Source: Epiperipatus broadwayi (lineage: Eukaryota > Onychophora > Udeonychophora > Euonychophora > Peripatidae). From it: a DNA stretch of 64,000 nt. The notes beneath the pieces are model-generated. The model was not told where the DNA came from and made no database searches. It was given only the letters and a program-made list of their open reading frames with translations. Shown one piece after another: positions 47,765-59,523 of this stretch (position 1 is the stretch's first letter; each line of letters starts with the position of its first letter). Location of the stretch: the NCBI GenBank assembly GCA_028023455.1, contig JAQFVV010000063.1, positions 5,010,794 through 5,074,793 of the forward strand, written 5' to 3'. Both the position numbers and the translations under genes were made by a program.

Positions 47765-48060
47765 ATGCGCCTAAAAAAACGACAGTAGAGACCGATTTGC
47801 AGAGGTCCCTATTGTCATTTTTTTAAGCGCATAGTCTTAAGGTTATAGCTTTAATAAATATTACGATAACCTTAAGACTATGCACCTAAAAAAACGACAG
47901 TAGGGACCTTTGCCAATCTTTAACACAAGATTTAGGCTTTTAAATAAATCTTGTGTTAAAGATTTGTAGAGGTCCCTGCTGTCGTTTTTTTAGGGGCATA
48001 GTCTTAATAATTTATTACGTTAAGTAATGAGTATGCACTTTATAAATATAATTATTACTA
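47765..48060. mobile_element. Fold-back relative of the 347-bp repeat family
   Basis: Three modules with 'gacagtagggacc' or its inverse 'ggtccctactgtc' alternate in direction. They are separated by 'ccttaagactatgc' blocks and by a stem ('taacacaagattta' / 'taaatcttgtgtta'). The final part ('gtagaggtccctgctgtc', then 'attacg-taagtaatgagtatgcac') matches the landmark region of the 13.6-14.8 kb block, so the two are related. Confidence 0.6.
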
Positions 48061-48194
48061 TTTTTAGAAAAAAATATTACTGCTATTTGCTTAGGGCAAA
48101 CATTATGCTTCAATTCAAAGTTTAGACTTTAAGGGATTAAAATTCTTATGACTATAGTGTATCTTTTCTACTATTTTCAATCACTCATTCTAAG

Positions 48195-48265
48195 GTGTTT
48201 TTTTTAATATATCAAATGCATTGACCAGAAAGTGACCCCAGGCCAGCTGCTTGGAAGGCATACTA
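48195..48265 (-). mobile_element. tRNA-derived SINE S1, degraded copy
   Basis: On the minus strand 'ccttccaagcagctgg', 'ctggggtcac' and 'aatgcatttgatatatt' followed by A-rich sequence correspond to the second half of the S1 SINE at 49392-49498. Confidence 0.45.
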
Positions 48266-48689
48266 CTAATTTTTTAGTAAGAACATTTGTAAATAATAAC
48301 AGAGACAAAAAATGACTTACTCGTAAAACTATTATGGACATGAATTCAAACATTTGCTTGCAATTGATTAAAATTTATAATTGTTTTGTGGTAATTTTTT
48401 GTACTCATGTTATTGATTCTTAGTTTACATTAGTCTAAAAAGAACAGAAATTTAAAGAATATTTTATTTTATTCCAGAATTTTTAAAACAAATTTTACAT
48501 ATAAAAAGCATTAGCTGTTAAGAGTTTGTTTTGCAAGCTCCATATATAACATTTGTAAACACAAACTTATTAAATTAAGTCATGTGACATGTGACTTGAG
48601 TTTTTTGTAGTTATATTTTTTTCTATGATGGCTTTGATGATTTTATATTGCTAAAGCTATTAATATATGGTGTATCTGAACTTAATTCA
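48266..48689. repeat. AT-rich DNA with a copy of repeat E end (48495-48620)
   Basis: 'ttattaaattaagtcatgtg' (48567) matches the repeat E segment at 37107. The rest is unremarkable. Confidence 0.4.
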
Positions 48690-48865
48690 GTCCCATATGG
48701 TTATTTAAGTTAGGTAGTTGGATTGGAAGACATATGAATGTCTGAAAATTTCAGAGTTTTTACTTAATAGTTATACATTCGATAATGTGCTGGTCTTGTC
48801 CTGGTATTTTTAATGTAATGATTGAATATCTTAGCATGTTACCAAGGATGCCAATAGAGAAAACT
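48690..48865. repeat. Dispersed repeat A, copy 3
   Basis: It is collinear with 5222-5390 through 'gtctgaaaatttcaga', 'gtgctgg-ttg' and the region up to 'gccaatagag'. Confidence 0.5.
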
Positions 48866-48944
48866 CTATTAATATTTTTTTACAATATTCTATAGAATGA
48901 TCCAGCTAACTTCTTAAAAATTCATTTTAGCTATGAAGAGTTTT

Positions 48945-49130
48945 CACTAAACATCACATGATCACCAGGGCTCCTCACTGATGAAGGCCACAAGCCAAAA
49001 ACTAGTGGAGAAATATTGGATGAGTAGGCACTAGATAGGGATTTTATGCACAAGCCTTCTGGTATCCATTGATTACTCTGGTTAGCACAGGGTAGCACTA
49101 CTATATGGAGAGTTTTTGCCTGTTTACTAA
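48945..49130 (+). mobile_element. HH1 element, one-armed copy
   Basis: An inverted tail fragment ('aaacatcacatgatcacc') is joined to a complete plus-strand arm with ribozyme, ending 'gtttactaagg'. The other arm is missing. Confidence 0.75.
48971..49012 (+). ncRNA. Hammerhead ribozyme motif, HH1
   Basis: UCCUCA, core CUGAUGA, extra A, helix II GGC/GCC, AAAA instead of GAAA, CUAG, then GUG. The 3' helix I strand has changed to GGAGAA. The recognisable but mutated core suggests it is inactive. Confidence 0.5.
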
Positions 49131-49391
49131 GGATTTTCAATTATGAAAATGTAAATTTCAAATATAATTATGTTTCATATGGGAACAGGTAACTATAGAA
49201 GGAGTAATAACAATAATTACGTAGTTCTATTGGTCAAGAGATCATAAGAAATTTGAGTGCCAGAAAGACTAACACTGGAATCAACCAGCAATTTTTTGCT
49301 CGAGTCCAATATTCTCTCACTGCACTAAACCATGTAGAGCAAACTTTAATAATAAAGTTATAAACAAAATGCACACAATTATACAAAGTAG

Positions 49392-49498
49392 TCAAGCATT
49401 GTTAGCCGAGAGGTTATCACACCTGCCTTGCAAGCAAGTAATTGGTTGCAGACGGGTGTGGGTTCGTGTCCCGGCCGATGCGATGACATATGAAAAAA
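49392..49498 (+). mobile_element. tRNA-derived SINE S1, complete young copy
   Basis: It reads 'gcattgttagccgagaggtt' (A-box type), 'ccttgcaagcaag', a variable part, 'gtgggttcgtgtccc' (B-box) and a tail ending in A8. Positions 49396-49401 pair with 49477-49482 like an acceptor stem. The arrangement suggests a class II (long variable arm) tRNA ancestor. It is flanked by a perfect 15-bp direct repeat, AATTATACAAAGTAG, at 49377-49391 and 49499-49513. This is a target-site duplication made by a LINE enzyme. Confidence 0.85.
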
Positions 49499-49843
49499 AA
49501 TTATACAAAGTAGATGAGGGTATAGATAACCCCTGATACAATTTTAATAAAGGGCAGGGAAATAGTGCTTTTATTTATGTGCTCTTTATGAATTAATGTG
49601 CATTTACCCATGAATTCAGTTTAAAAAATATAAGTGGTCCATTTATGTTTAGAGCCTGTCATTATATAAGCCAACCCTTTGCTCCCAATGCTAAAACAGG
49701 ACTATAGTCTATTGTGTGTCTGAATTATAAATTAACAAGACAAAACTCTCCATAGAGTAGTGCCACCCTATGCCAACCAGAGTAATCAATAGATTCCAGA
49801 AGGCTTGTGCATAAAATCCCTATCTAATGCCTACTCATCAGAT

Positions 49844-49890
49844 ATCCCCATATTAGTTTTTGGCTTGTAGCCTTCATCAGTGAGGAGCTT
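49844..49890 (-). ncRNA. Hammerhead ribozyme motif, HH1 left arm
   Basis: On the minus strand: UCCUCA, CUGAUGA, extra A, helix II GGCU/AGCC (four pairs), AAAA for GAAA, CUAAUA, then UGGGGA. UCCUCA and UGGGGA form six pairs, including one G-U. Confidence 0.55.
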
Positions 49891-49947
49891 TAGATCTGGA
49901 GGGTTGCATTAGATCCTAAGATCTAGGTGCAGTGCTCTCAAATTCAA

Positions 49948-49993
49948 AGCTCCTCACTGATGAAGATCACAGCCAAAAACTAGTCCGGGGATA
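49948..49993 (+). ncRNA. Hammerhead ribozyme motif, HH1 right arm
   Basis: UCCUCA, CUGAUGA, a shortened and mismatched helix II, AAAA for GAAA, CUAG, triplet GUC, then CGGGGA. Helix I pairs except at the first position. Confidence 0.5.
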
Positions 49994-50150
49994 TTGGATG
50001 AGTAGGCATTAGATAGGGATTTTATGCCCAAGCCTTCTGGCATCCATTGATTATTCTGGGTGGCACAGGATGGCACTCCTGTATGGAGAGTTTTGCCTTG
50101 TTTATAAACAATTATGTACTATTACCATGTGATGCTGAATGGTTTAATTA

Positions 50151-51828
50151 TAAATTAACAGATTAATTTTATAAACTAATTCATTCTATAGCAAAAGAGA
50201 GATAGAATCTCATTTTTAACCATCTGCAATTAGAAATAAATATTAATGTTTGAATTCCTACTGAACAATTTATTTGTTAATTTACAATGCAGACATGTAA
50301 TAGATTAAAACGCTGTCTTAATATGGTGAGCAAAAGGTTGGCCTATATGACAATAGACTGTAAACATAAATATACCACTTATGTTTTTTAACTTAGCTCA
50401 CAGGTGAGTGCATGTAAATTTATGAAGAATGCATAATTAAAGATTTTATTTCCCTTCTATTTATTAAATATATAGTCAAAACTATATAAATAAACTATTT
50501 GATTTAATATTAGGAAATCAGAAGATAATGGTAAATCATTTTTGATGAAAAAACATAAATAATGAATTGACTATATGCTTCATTTATTTAGCTTCAATAA
50601 ATGTATGCATATTGTTTAAAATTATTCATTCTAAAATTTAAAAACACAATTTTTTATTTGCTTATCCTCAAAGGCTACTATAAAAATTAAAATCTTGATT
50701 AAATGAAGAAGATATAAGATTTGAAAAAGCAGTAATTTGCATTAGTAGATTTGTAAATATCACATATGTAAAAATAATTCTTCAAATGATTATTACTATA
50801 GCATTTGAACTGTTTGGTTAGGAATTGTTTTTGCTTTGCTAGATATACCAATTTCTAGTTACAAACAAAAAATAATGAAACAACCATATCAGAGCTATAA
50901 ATATAAAATCTTTTAATATTGATTTAACCATAGAATGTCTTCAGAGATCACATCTTAGATTGTCAACAATTTAAAAAAAATATTATTGTGGACTATTGGT
51001 AATTATGGAGCATCTTAAAAGTGAGGTATACTCTTTATTTAGTCAATGATAGTCAAATTATATTTAATATTCATTCTGCCAATTAATATATGAATTTTGA
51101 TTTTTGAATTTGATATACTCTCAATATTTCATTGAAATAATTTTATTTATTAGTTGAAGAGCAGTTCTCTATGTAAGTGGTACACCTGGCACTTGGAATA
51201 TTTTATGGTTACCAACACTATATAATAGTTCATTTTGAGAGCTTAGAAATTCTATAGACTTGATAATCTCCATTTGCACATCAATAGATTCAAATTTGTT
51301 GTTTTTAACCAGAAGTTCATCAAAAAATAAAATCTGGTTTTCAAATTGAAAACATTATACTAAAACATGCCATTTACAAGATGGATCATATAAAGAATGT
51401 CATCCATGAAGTCTAAAATTCAGGAATTTAATGTATTTTTTTTAAAAAAAGCAGGATTTGAATTAAATTTTATAGATATACTTTATACACTATCTTAAAT
51501 TTATTTACAATGCACTTTACAGTTTTTATTTCATATTCATGACATGATTCTTAAATGAAAATATCAAAACTGCATTTGGAAATTAAAGTTACTGCAAATT
51601 ATATCTTCAAAATTTAATTCAGAGTTTTACTTTAAACTCACTAATTTATTACTCAATTTATTATGAACACAAGCCACACTCTTTCGTATATGCATAAGTA
51701 AGTTAATGTCAACTAAGTTGAAGTCTCACCAATCAATACATTTATAAGTAACACACTTTTATCAATTCTGATATTACATCAAAATAAAACAAATAGCATA
51801 TTTGGTTTAGTAAATATATACATATAAA
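50151..51828. other. AT-rich DNA, nothing recognised
   Basis: No gene, RNA or dispersed repeat is recognised. Confidence 0.4.
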
Positions 51829-51829
51829 C

Positions 51830-51862
<33 letters not shown>

Positions 51863-51870
51863 AAGAGAGA
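51829..51870. repeat. (GA)n microsatellite
   Basis: GA dinucleotides with two GAAA interruptions. Confidence 0.95.
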
Positions 51871-52027
51871 TAAAAAGGACAGGAGAAGAAGAGATCTGTT
51901 CACTTTTTAACATTTTTAATTATGTTGTTGTAATCATCATTATTTTTTTCCTGATATTTTTTAAAGTATAACTTCTTATAAGTTGTTATATTATGGATTG
52001 TGATTAGGCTATCTCATTTTTTAGTGC

Positions 52028-52981
<954 letters not shown>

Positions 52982-53096
52982 ACCTCTTATGTATGCTACT
53001 TATAAGCTAGAAGAAGTTGTTTGCTTGAGATTGAGGCTCATGCTAAATCAGAAAATGTGCTTGTATCTGCATCCTTCATCCACTACAGTGTTGTAA
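52982..53096 (+). CDS. Candidate exon, unknown protein
   Basis: After an acceptor-like 'gtttgtaatgttgcag', 115 bases are open in one frame from 52983. They encode 'PLMYATYKLEEVVCLRLRLM' and 17 more residues to TAA. G+C is clearly above the local level. No domain or family is recognised and no donor site is obvious. It could equally be a fragment of an unknown transposon. Confidence 0.22.
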
Positions 53097-54427
53097 TGAT
53101 AATACCAATGTTTGCCATTGACAAAGGATAGAAATATGATTATTAATGCTTTCATATTTATATTTAAATTTCTGCCACATAAAAGTGTTTGAAGAGAAAA
53201 CAGTACATTTATTTAAGGATGCAACTTTTTAAGTGAAAAATAAGACAGTGCTATAATTCTGGCAGTGTTCAACCTGAAAGCATGCTTCGCTCAATATAAA
53301 TTATAAATTTAAATTATTTTATCTCTTCGTTCATTCTGGAAAAATTAAGATTTTTAAAATCTTTTTTTTTTTTTTTACTTTTTGTATCACTTGTAAACCT
53401 TAATAATCATCTTATGTTGATACATTTTTAGTTCACTATATTTATGCTTAGTACCTTGCTAATACTTAATCAACGTATTTATATTGACATTTTAAACTTG
53501 AAATATTAATTTTCATCAAGTGCATTTTTCTATTGCAGTCTTATTTTTTTTTTTATGTTAGCATTTTGCCAATCAACCACAAATTTCATTTTGTTTATAA
53601 TATACCATGTAGTTATTCCAGTCTATTGTTAAAATAGCTTGCTATCTTGCAGCAATTATTATTAATCTATTTATTAATATTTATTATATTTTCTTTGGAA
53701 ACAAAAAGGAGATTAGTCAATTAATACAATTAAATGTCAATTCTGAAGGCATTTTTATCCAAAGAGTTAAATATTTTTTGTTTTCTTACTCGTCTCTATT
53801 CTGCAATTTCATATTTAAAATATATGAAGTTCAGGCGTTGGTAGCCGATGCTTTACCATATAGAAAAAAAAAAGGGGAAATCTCAATTATTATTGGTAGG
53901 ATTCGTTGCGACTTCGTTTTAACTATAAATTAATATTTACTTGCAAACGATTGATAATAATAGGCAATCAGTTTCTATAGATAAACATTTTTTGTCAGAA
54001 AAGATGTATATGTATATATGCATATGTCTGCGTAAAAGTATGCTGATTGACGTTTTGTAATCGGAATGTTAAAAAAAAATCTATTAATCCTTTTGATCTA
54101 CATTACACAAATAACTTCTTATATTTTTCCTAGCTTGATATCAAAAATATACAAAGAACTTATTATTTGTAAAATGTATTTCCTTTTTATTTTTCAATAA
54201 TACTTTGTAGGTCCTCTAGCTAAATTCACGTTAGTTTTTTTAATATTAGAAAATCATTTGTCATTTTTCAGAAATAATAGCGACTGAATTATTTTGGTAT
54301 GATTTTTTTTTATCAAAAATTTTTTTTTCTTTATTAAGCATTTTTAATACTTTAATTTCTAAGTCACAAACAATAACAACAAAAGTATTCTATAAAATAT
54401 CTTTAACACTGTAACACCAAGTTATAG
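53097..54427. other. AT-rich DNA around the short SINE
   Basis: Apart from the deleted SINE at 53834, no gene or repeat is recognised. Confidence 0.35.
53834..53872 (+). mobile_element. tRNA-derived SINE S1, internally deleted copy
   Basis: 'aggcgttggtagccga' is joined directly to 'tgctttaccatatagaaaaaaa', that is, the SINE head fused to its tail with the middle missing. Confidence 0.5.
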
Positions 54428-54513
54428 TCATAAAACTTCAATCAATGTCTGAGATACTTGCCAAGGAAGATGATGAATCGAATTTGGGGTGGTCCTGGAA
54501 TAACTCTAAGTGA
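54428..54513 (+). CDS. Candidate exon, unknown protein
   Basis: The frame reads 'VIKLQSMSEILAKEDDESNL' then 'GWSWNNSK' and TGA. It begins at a possible acceptor ('ccaagttatag') and can end either at the stop or at a donor-like GTGAGA at 54510. The following 300 bases are also less AT-rich and end near an AATAAA at 54813, as a 3' UTR would. There is no recognised family, and neighbouring candidate exons do not match its reading phase. Confidence 0.25.
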
Positions 54514-55314
54514 GATTATCCGATAAACATTGTCTTGAACAAAAGTTTAATTTTTATGGGTAGCTTATTCCTTGGGCTAATCAATCATTTTATTACATGC
54601 TTTGCTCATTTGAGTTGCATGTCGTAGAGTCTCCTTCTATTACAGTGTTACAAGTCAATATCCTTGAGTTGAAGAGAACTAGTTAATTGCCTGCAGTCTT
54701 TTTGGTCTTAATAGTGGACTATATCAAATTCTTTGGGTTTTGTTATACAAAACTGTAACATATTTATCATCTGTTTAATTACTTGTATAAATTGTAAATA
54801 GTTATTGTATTAATAAAGGTTTATATATATATATAAATTCCTTTTTAATTTTGTAGTTATGGTTAATCAAATTTACAAAATAAAAGTTTACCATAAAAAA
54901 GTAAGATGAAGTAATTAAATTGTTCATTTTCTGTAACTTTTACTTTTTCAAGCAGTTGATTAGCATGGAGCTGAACACAATTTGTGAGTTTTTAAATAAA
55001 TCAAGATGGCACCCCAAGATTTTAATAAATGTACAGTTTCGAAGGTCTATAATCTACTGAAAATGTGTTAGTTGTTAAATTGGAACAAAATTAATAAATT
55101 GTTTGTTAAATTTAAAGGAATAAATTCTGAGAAATATTATCAAGAAGTTTTATTTCAATTTTTTTAATTATATTATAATGTGAGAAGCAAAAATACGGTC
55201 TTAAAATTGTTGTACCTTAGTTTAATTCAGTGTGTTTCTTTTTGTCAGCAGTTTTTTTTTTTTTTTTTTGATAAATCATTATAATGATAAAATTTTGATG
55301 CCTTCCTATCACAG
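54514..55314. other. AT-rich DNA, possible 3' UTR at its left end
   Basis: It holds the AATAAA at 54813 and a poly-T run at 55250-55269. Otherwise nothing is recognised. Confidence 0.35.
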
Positions 55315-55415
55315 AATGTGATGCAGTGGTCTATTTCCAAGGGTATGGTATCCTGCCCTTCCAAACAGTGTGCATTAATGGTCACAATATGATTGCATGC
55401 TGCCGACATGAATAA
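55315..55415 (+). CDS. Candidate terminal exon, Cys/His-rich peptide
   Basis: A pyrimidine tract and AG ('gccttcctatcacag') lead into a GC-richer segment. One frame, entered after two bases, reads 'CDAVVYFQGYGILPFQTVCI' and 'NGHNMIACCRHE' to TAA at 55413-55415. AATAAA overlaps the stop (55411-55416). The amino acid mix is unlike the poly-F/I/K/N of chance frames here. The other two frames are also partly open. No family is recognised. Confidence 0.3.
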
Positions 55416-57187
55416 AGTGTAAATATTGTATTGATAAATATATATTTTTTATTTTTTTGTTAATAAGTTATCAAAAAATAAAATAAATAAACTGTAAATA
55501 TTGTAATTAATTTTTTCATAATGATCTCTTTTTTAAAATAACAATAATAAAACATAAATGTAATTCATAAATATGACGTTTTCTAGCAGGCATTGTTTTT
55601 GTAAACATTTTTGGGGGGGTCCCCCAAACTGTAGATTTATCAAAATTACAGGCTGCCACCTTGGTTTATTGGTGACAATAACTTTAAATAAATATCAAAA
55701 TAAATAATTTTGTTTTGGAATTGAATTATAAGAAATCAAAGTTTTAATTGTTAAGCAAATAAGAATATCATTTACAAATTAGATATATATTTCAATACTT
55801 TATTTTAAATTTAAGTATACTTAGAAAAACAATCTGTTAAAGTTTAATACTTCATGCAACATTTCACAGTTAGTAATAACTATTAGAGACCTTTGCTTGT
55901 GGAAAAGTCAAGAAATCATTGTTAAATCAATATTAGATTATTTCAGTCAACATAAAATTGCTCAACATTTGTATTTACATTAATTCAAAGATTTTGACAA
56001 TGAAAAGAATATGAATCCAATATTTGGAATCTACCAAAGTGATATTGTTTCATATTATTGTTATATCACTGGCATTTATTTGGATACCACCTGATTGCAT
56101 ATTATGGATGATTCACTAAGAGATTCTATCCAGTAGCATGGAAAATCTAGCTAAAATATTAGGAGTCATAATAACAACAACAACAACTTGTTACATATTT
56201 GGAAAAACACAAAAATTCTGTTCACTGATATATATTTATAACTGGAGATATATTTAAATCTTTCATACCATTAAGTCATTCTTAAAACTTGTAAATATAG
56301 ATATCTGAAAAAGATTAATGCCTCCCATGATGCATTTTATGTTGAATCAACACTTTTTAATTGATTCTAATCCAAATCTTTTATGCATGTCTTCATTGTT
56401 TGTTCATTTTAACTTAGTTTAGAGTTTATATCTATGCTTAGAATGACATGGTAAATGATATGATAATCTCTACACTTAAAAATGATTACCAAAATCACTC
56501 CTTCCTTTATTTTGCTCTAATATCTTATAAATACAATTTATCCAAACTAGTTTGAACACTTTTTAGTAAAATTCTTTATTGTACATTGAATCAGTCAGCT
56601 TTTCAACCCAACTGTTTCACCTATTATATATGTTATATAGTAGTATTTATATATATATATACTACCAAGCCCTCGTATATTTGTTAATAATAATCTTAAG
56701 AAATCCCGCCTAAAATTAAATCTAAATAATACAATCATGTATGTGTGCGTATATGTTTAAATATCCACAGAAATATTCATTTATATACTCATGAAGCCAA
56801 AATATGCATATACATAGATTGGTAATAATTGCTAAGTGTAAAACGAATTGTATGTGTAACTTTAGACTACATATATGCAGGAATATAAATGTTAATAGGA
56901 TAAAACATTGCCTTTTCTATAATTTTATATATTTGTTAAATTATATATTTTCAAAATTTAATAATTCTGCATATATCGGTAAATTAGAACGGTCAGGTTA
57001 CATATATAATAAAATGTTTTTCCAAATCTTAGATTTGTTTTTTTGAACAGAGTGTCACCAGCATAATTAATCGTTACTGCTATAAGATTAATTAAAATTT
57101 ATATTTAGAATAAAACTTAGAAAACTGCATAAATTATGGCGTGTCAATGGTTTTTTTTTTTTTTTACCTATTTAATATTTGACACAG
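55416..57187. other. AT-rich DNA, nothing firm
   Basis: A short perfect stem 'tgggggggtccccca' lies near 55611-55625. The frame at 56804-57046 has no recognisable domain. Confidence 0.35.
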
Positions 57188-57472
57188 AAGGCTCCCGCTA
57201 TAAGTGGTGATTATCGTATGGGCCAAGAAGGCACTTCTAAGAAAATAAAATAATGAAGTAGAAGGGGGGAATACTGATATAAAAGAAATAGCAGCCATCT
57301 TTCAAGCCACACAATTTCATTTGGCACACAAAATCCAGTGAATTCTTTGATTTATATTTGTAATAAAGTGAATAATCATCATGTTGGGGTAGTGGGCTCC
57401 AAATCTAGCCTTCTGCCTGACGAAGAGCCATCTAAGCTGGAAGAACATGAGTTGACCACTGCCAAAACCTAA
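57188..57472 (+). pseudogene. Candidate exon or decayed coding island, unknown
   Basis: A long poly-T/pyrimidine tract and 'gacacag' precede a frame reading 'KAPAISGDYRMGQEGTSKKI' and K, then TAA and TGA. The same frame is open again from 57278 to TAA at 57470, with 'GTQNPVNSLIYIC' and 'VGSKSSLLPDEEPSKLEEHE'. A second frame continues past this ('PKPKDVTLCKELASKEKDQD'). The island is much richer in G+C than its surroundings. It may be an old coding sequence with a few stops, an exon followed by a 3' UTR, or an unknown element. Confidence 0.3.
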
Positions 57473-57719
57473 AGATGTTACGCTATGCAAAGAACTTGCC
57501 AGTAAAGAGAAAGATCAAGATAAACAACAGTAACTACTCCTTCCAATCTAAAAACTTCAACTAATTTCAAATTTAAATGCTAGCTTAACTTTAAATTAAT
57601 GGCCATCCTAAATATGTAAATTAAACTTATGTATATTTTATTTTTTATAATTTCAATCTAAAACTTGCCTAAATTATAAATGTAATAACTTTATTTAAAT
57701 CCTAAAGTCTTGCCTGATA

Positions 57720-57905
57720 TAAAAAAATGCCTGATTTAACTGATTTAAAATAAGTGAAATGATTTAAAATATGTTAACTAATTTAAAATATAAAACTGAT
57801 TTAATTGATATGTTTTAACTGGTTTAACTGATACAAATTTAACTGATCTAAAATAAATTAACTGGTTCAAAATGATTTATCTGATAGAAAATATTTAACT
57901 GATTT
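57720..57905. repeat. Degenerate tandem repeat of 'aactgattt-aaaat'
   Basis: About ten irregular copies of an 'ACTGATTTAAAAT'-like unit, spaced 14-25 bp apart. Confidence 0.5.
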
Positions 57906-58850
57906 CTAAATGAGATATGATTTATTATTTCAAAATCTAAAGTACTCGCATTCACACACATCTCTTTGTTAAAATGATTGTATGATTTTATGTAGTGGTT
58001 TACTCGTAAAATAATGTTTGATTTAGTTACGTATTAATTTGACTCCAGATAATTAACTGCTATCTGTTTCAATTTACTAAAACGTAGAAATTAAATGTCT
58101 TTATAAATTTAGTAATGTATAAAATGCAATAAGCTGTTTAAAGTAATAATTAAAATTTCTATGCTAATTTATTATTATCTTAAGTTAATGATAATATTTG
58201 CCATCATTAATCTTAAAGATAGCGTTATAAAACTAAATCAATCATATTTTAGCGAATATCGCACAACTTTCATTTAAAATGAACAATTATCAAATTTCAC
58301 TTACTTGAAATTTTATTATGTTTTAAAATGCATTTCTTAAGTTAATCTATGCCAAATTTTATTATTATTTAGTTACGTTATATTGTTTATGCTATAAAAC
58401 TTCAAAACCGAACTTTATTCTTAATTAAAGTATTAGCGAGAATAAAATAAAGATTCTCTTGCATGTATATATGTCAATTTGCATATATATAACACGTATA
58501 ACTATATATGAAATAAAAAGCTGTGTTTTGGAACGGATAAAATGTCTTGAATTAGATATCATTACAAACATATTATTACTCTAAGATAGATTTGCTTTTT
58601 AAGTTAATATTCTAAACCAGTGTTTCCCAACCTGTGGTACGCGTATCACTGGTGGTACGCGAGTTGCTGGTTGGTGGTACACGAAAAATAATCAATAATG
58701 GCGGACATAAAAAAAAATTAAATCATAAAAATATAGAAACGTTTTTTTCTATAATTCATAAAAATTATTTTAATTAATAATATTATACAGTAAAGTTGTT
58801 AATACGTACAGTCGATAACGATCTTTAATGTTAATGATAAAATTGAAAGT

Positions 58851-59405
58851 ATGATTAAGAAATTAGATTTTTGGAAACAGTGTATCGAAAACAATCAATC
58901 GGAAGTATTCGAAACTCTACATATTTTTTTGTTTGAAAATAAGGTTAGTCTGTCTCAAGATATACGAGAAAATATAATAGCACATTTAACAGGATTAAAA
59001 TTGTCTTTCATGAAATATTTTCCAAAACCCGAAAACACAAATGATAATTGGATTTCAAACCCCTTCTATGCAGAAAATTTAGAAAAAGCTATATAAAGAA
59101 TAAAGAAAATTTAATAGAATTATCATGTGACAGAACTTTACAAGTAGAATTCAAACGACACAATCTAATTAATTTTTGGTTAAACATTAAAAAATATGAA
59201 CAACTTTTTGGAAAGCTCTTAAATTATTATTACCGTTTACTAATACGGAATTAGTAGGAAGAGGTTTTTCTTCATATATTTTTTTAAAAAAAATAAATAT
59301 CAAAACAGATTGAATGCAGCTGTAGACTTAAGCGTATATACTTCGCATCTTTTGAACCAAATTTCAAAAAAATTATGTTGTTCGAAACAAGCACAAGGAC
59401 CTCAT
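58851..59405 (+). pseudogene. hAT transposase C-terminal fragment
   Basis: Pieces in successive frames match the end of ZBED5/SCAND3-like hAT transposases: 'LDFWKQCIENNQSEVFETLH', 'NDNWISNPFYAENL', then 'IELSCDRTLQVEFK' and 'NFWLNI-KKYEQL' in the frame of 59048-59254, then 'NKYQNRLNAAVDLSVYTSHL' near 59298-59357. The family reads W--NPF, L--D--L---F----L--FW--V and KY-NRL----DL---L. The dimerisation helices are partly kept. The DDE catalytic residues lie upstream in an intact gene and are missing here. At least two frameshifts are visible. Confidence 0.8.
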
Positions 59406-59523
59406 TAAATTTATTTTATAAAAATATTTGATTATGATAAGAAAATATATTAATTGGTTTTTTATAATTTTGTGTTAAAACCATTTATTAATAAACGAAA
59501 TATGACAAAATAGTAGATAAATA

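Larger units (their letters stand above)
49735..50150. mobile_element. HH1 fold-back element, copy 3 (complete)
   Basis: Both arms are present with the usual block order. The centre is 'ggttgcattagatcctaaga' and 'tctaggtgcagtgctctca'. It ends in a shortened tail ('accatgtgatgctgaatggt'). Both arms hold a full-length ribozyme region, on opposite strands, at 49844-49890 and 49948-49993. Confidence 0.8.

Noticed and set aside
49396-49482. Functional tRNA gene at the S1 SINE
   Set aside because: It is flanked by a target duplication, ends in an A tail, and has three degraded relatives in the window, so it is a retroposon.
56804-57046. 80-residue frame as a gene
   Set aside because: Its composition follows the AT-rich background, and no domain, splice or start context is seen.
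57405-57450. CUGACGA at 57417 as a hammerhead core
   Set aside because: No GAAA follows a sensible helix II, and helix I does not pair.
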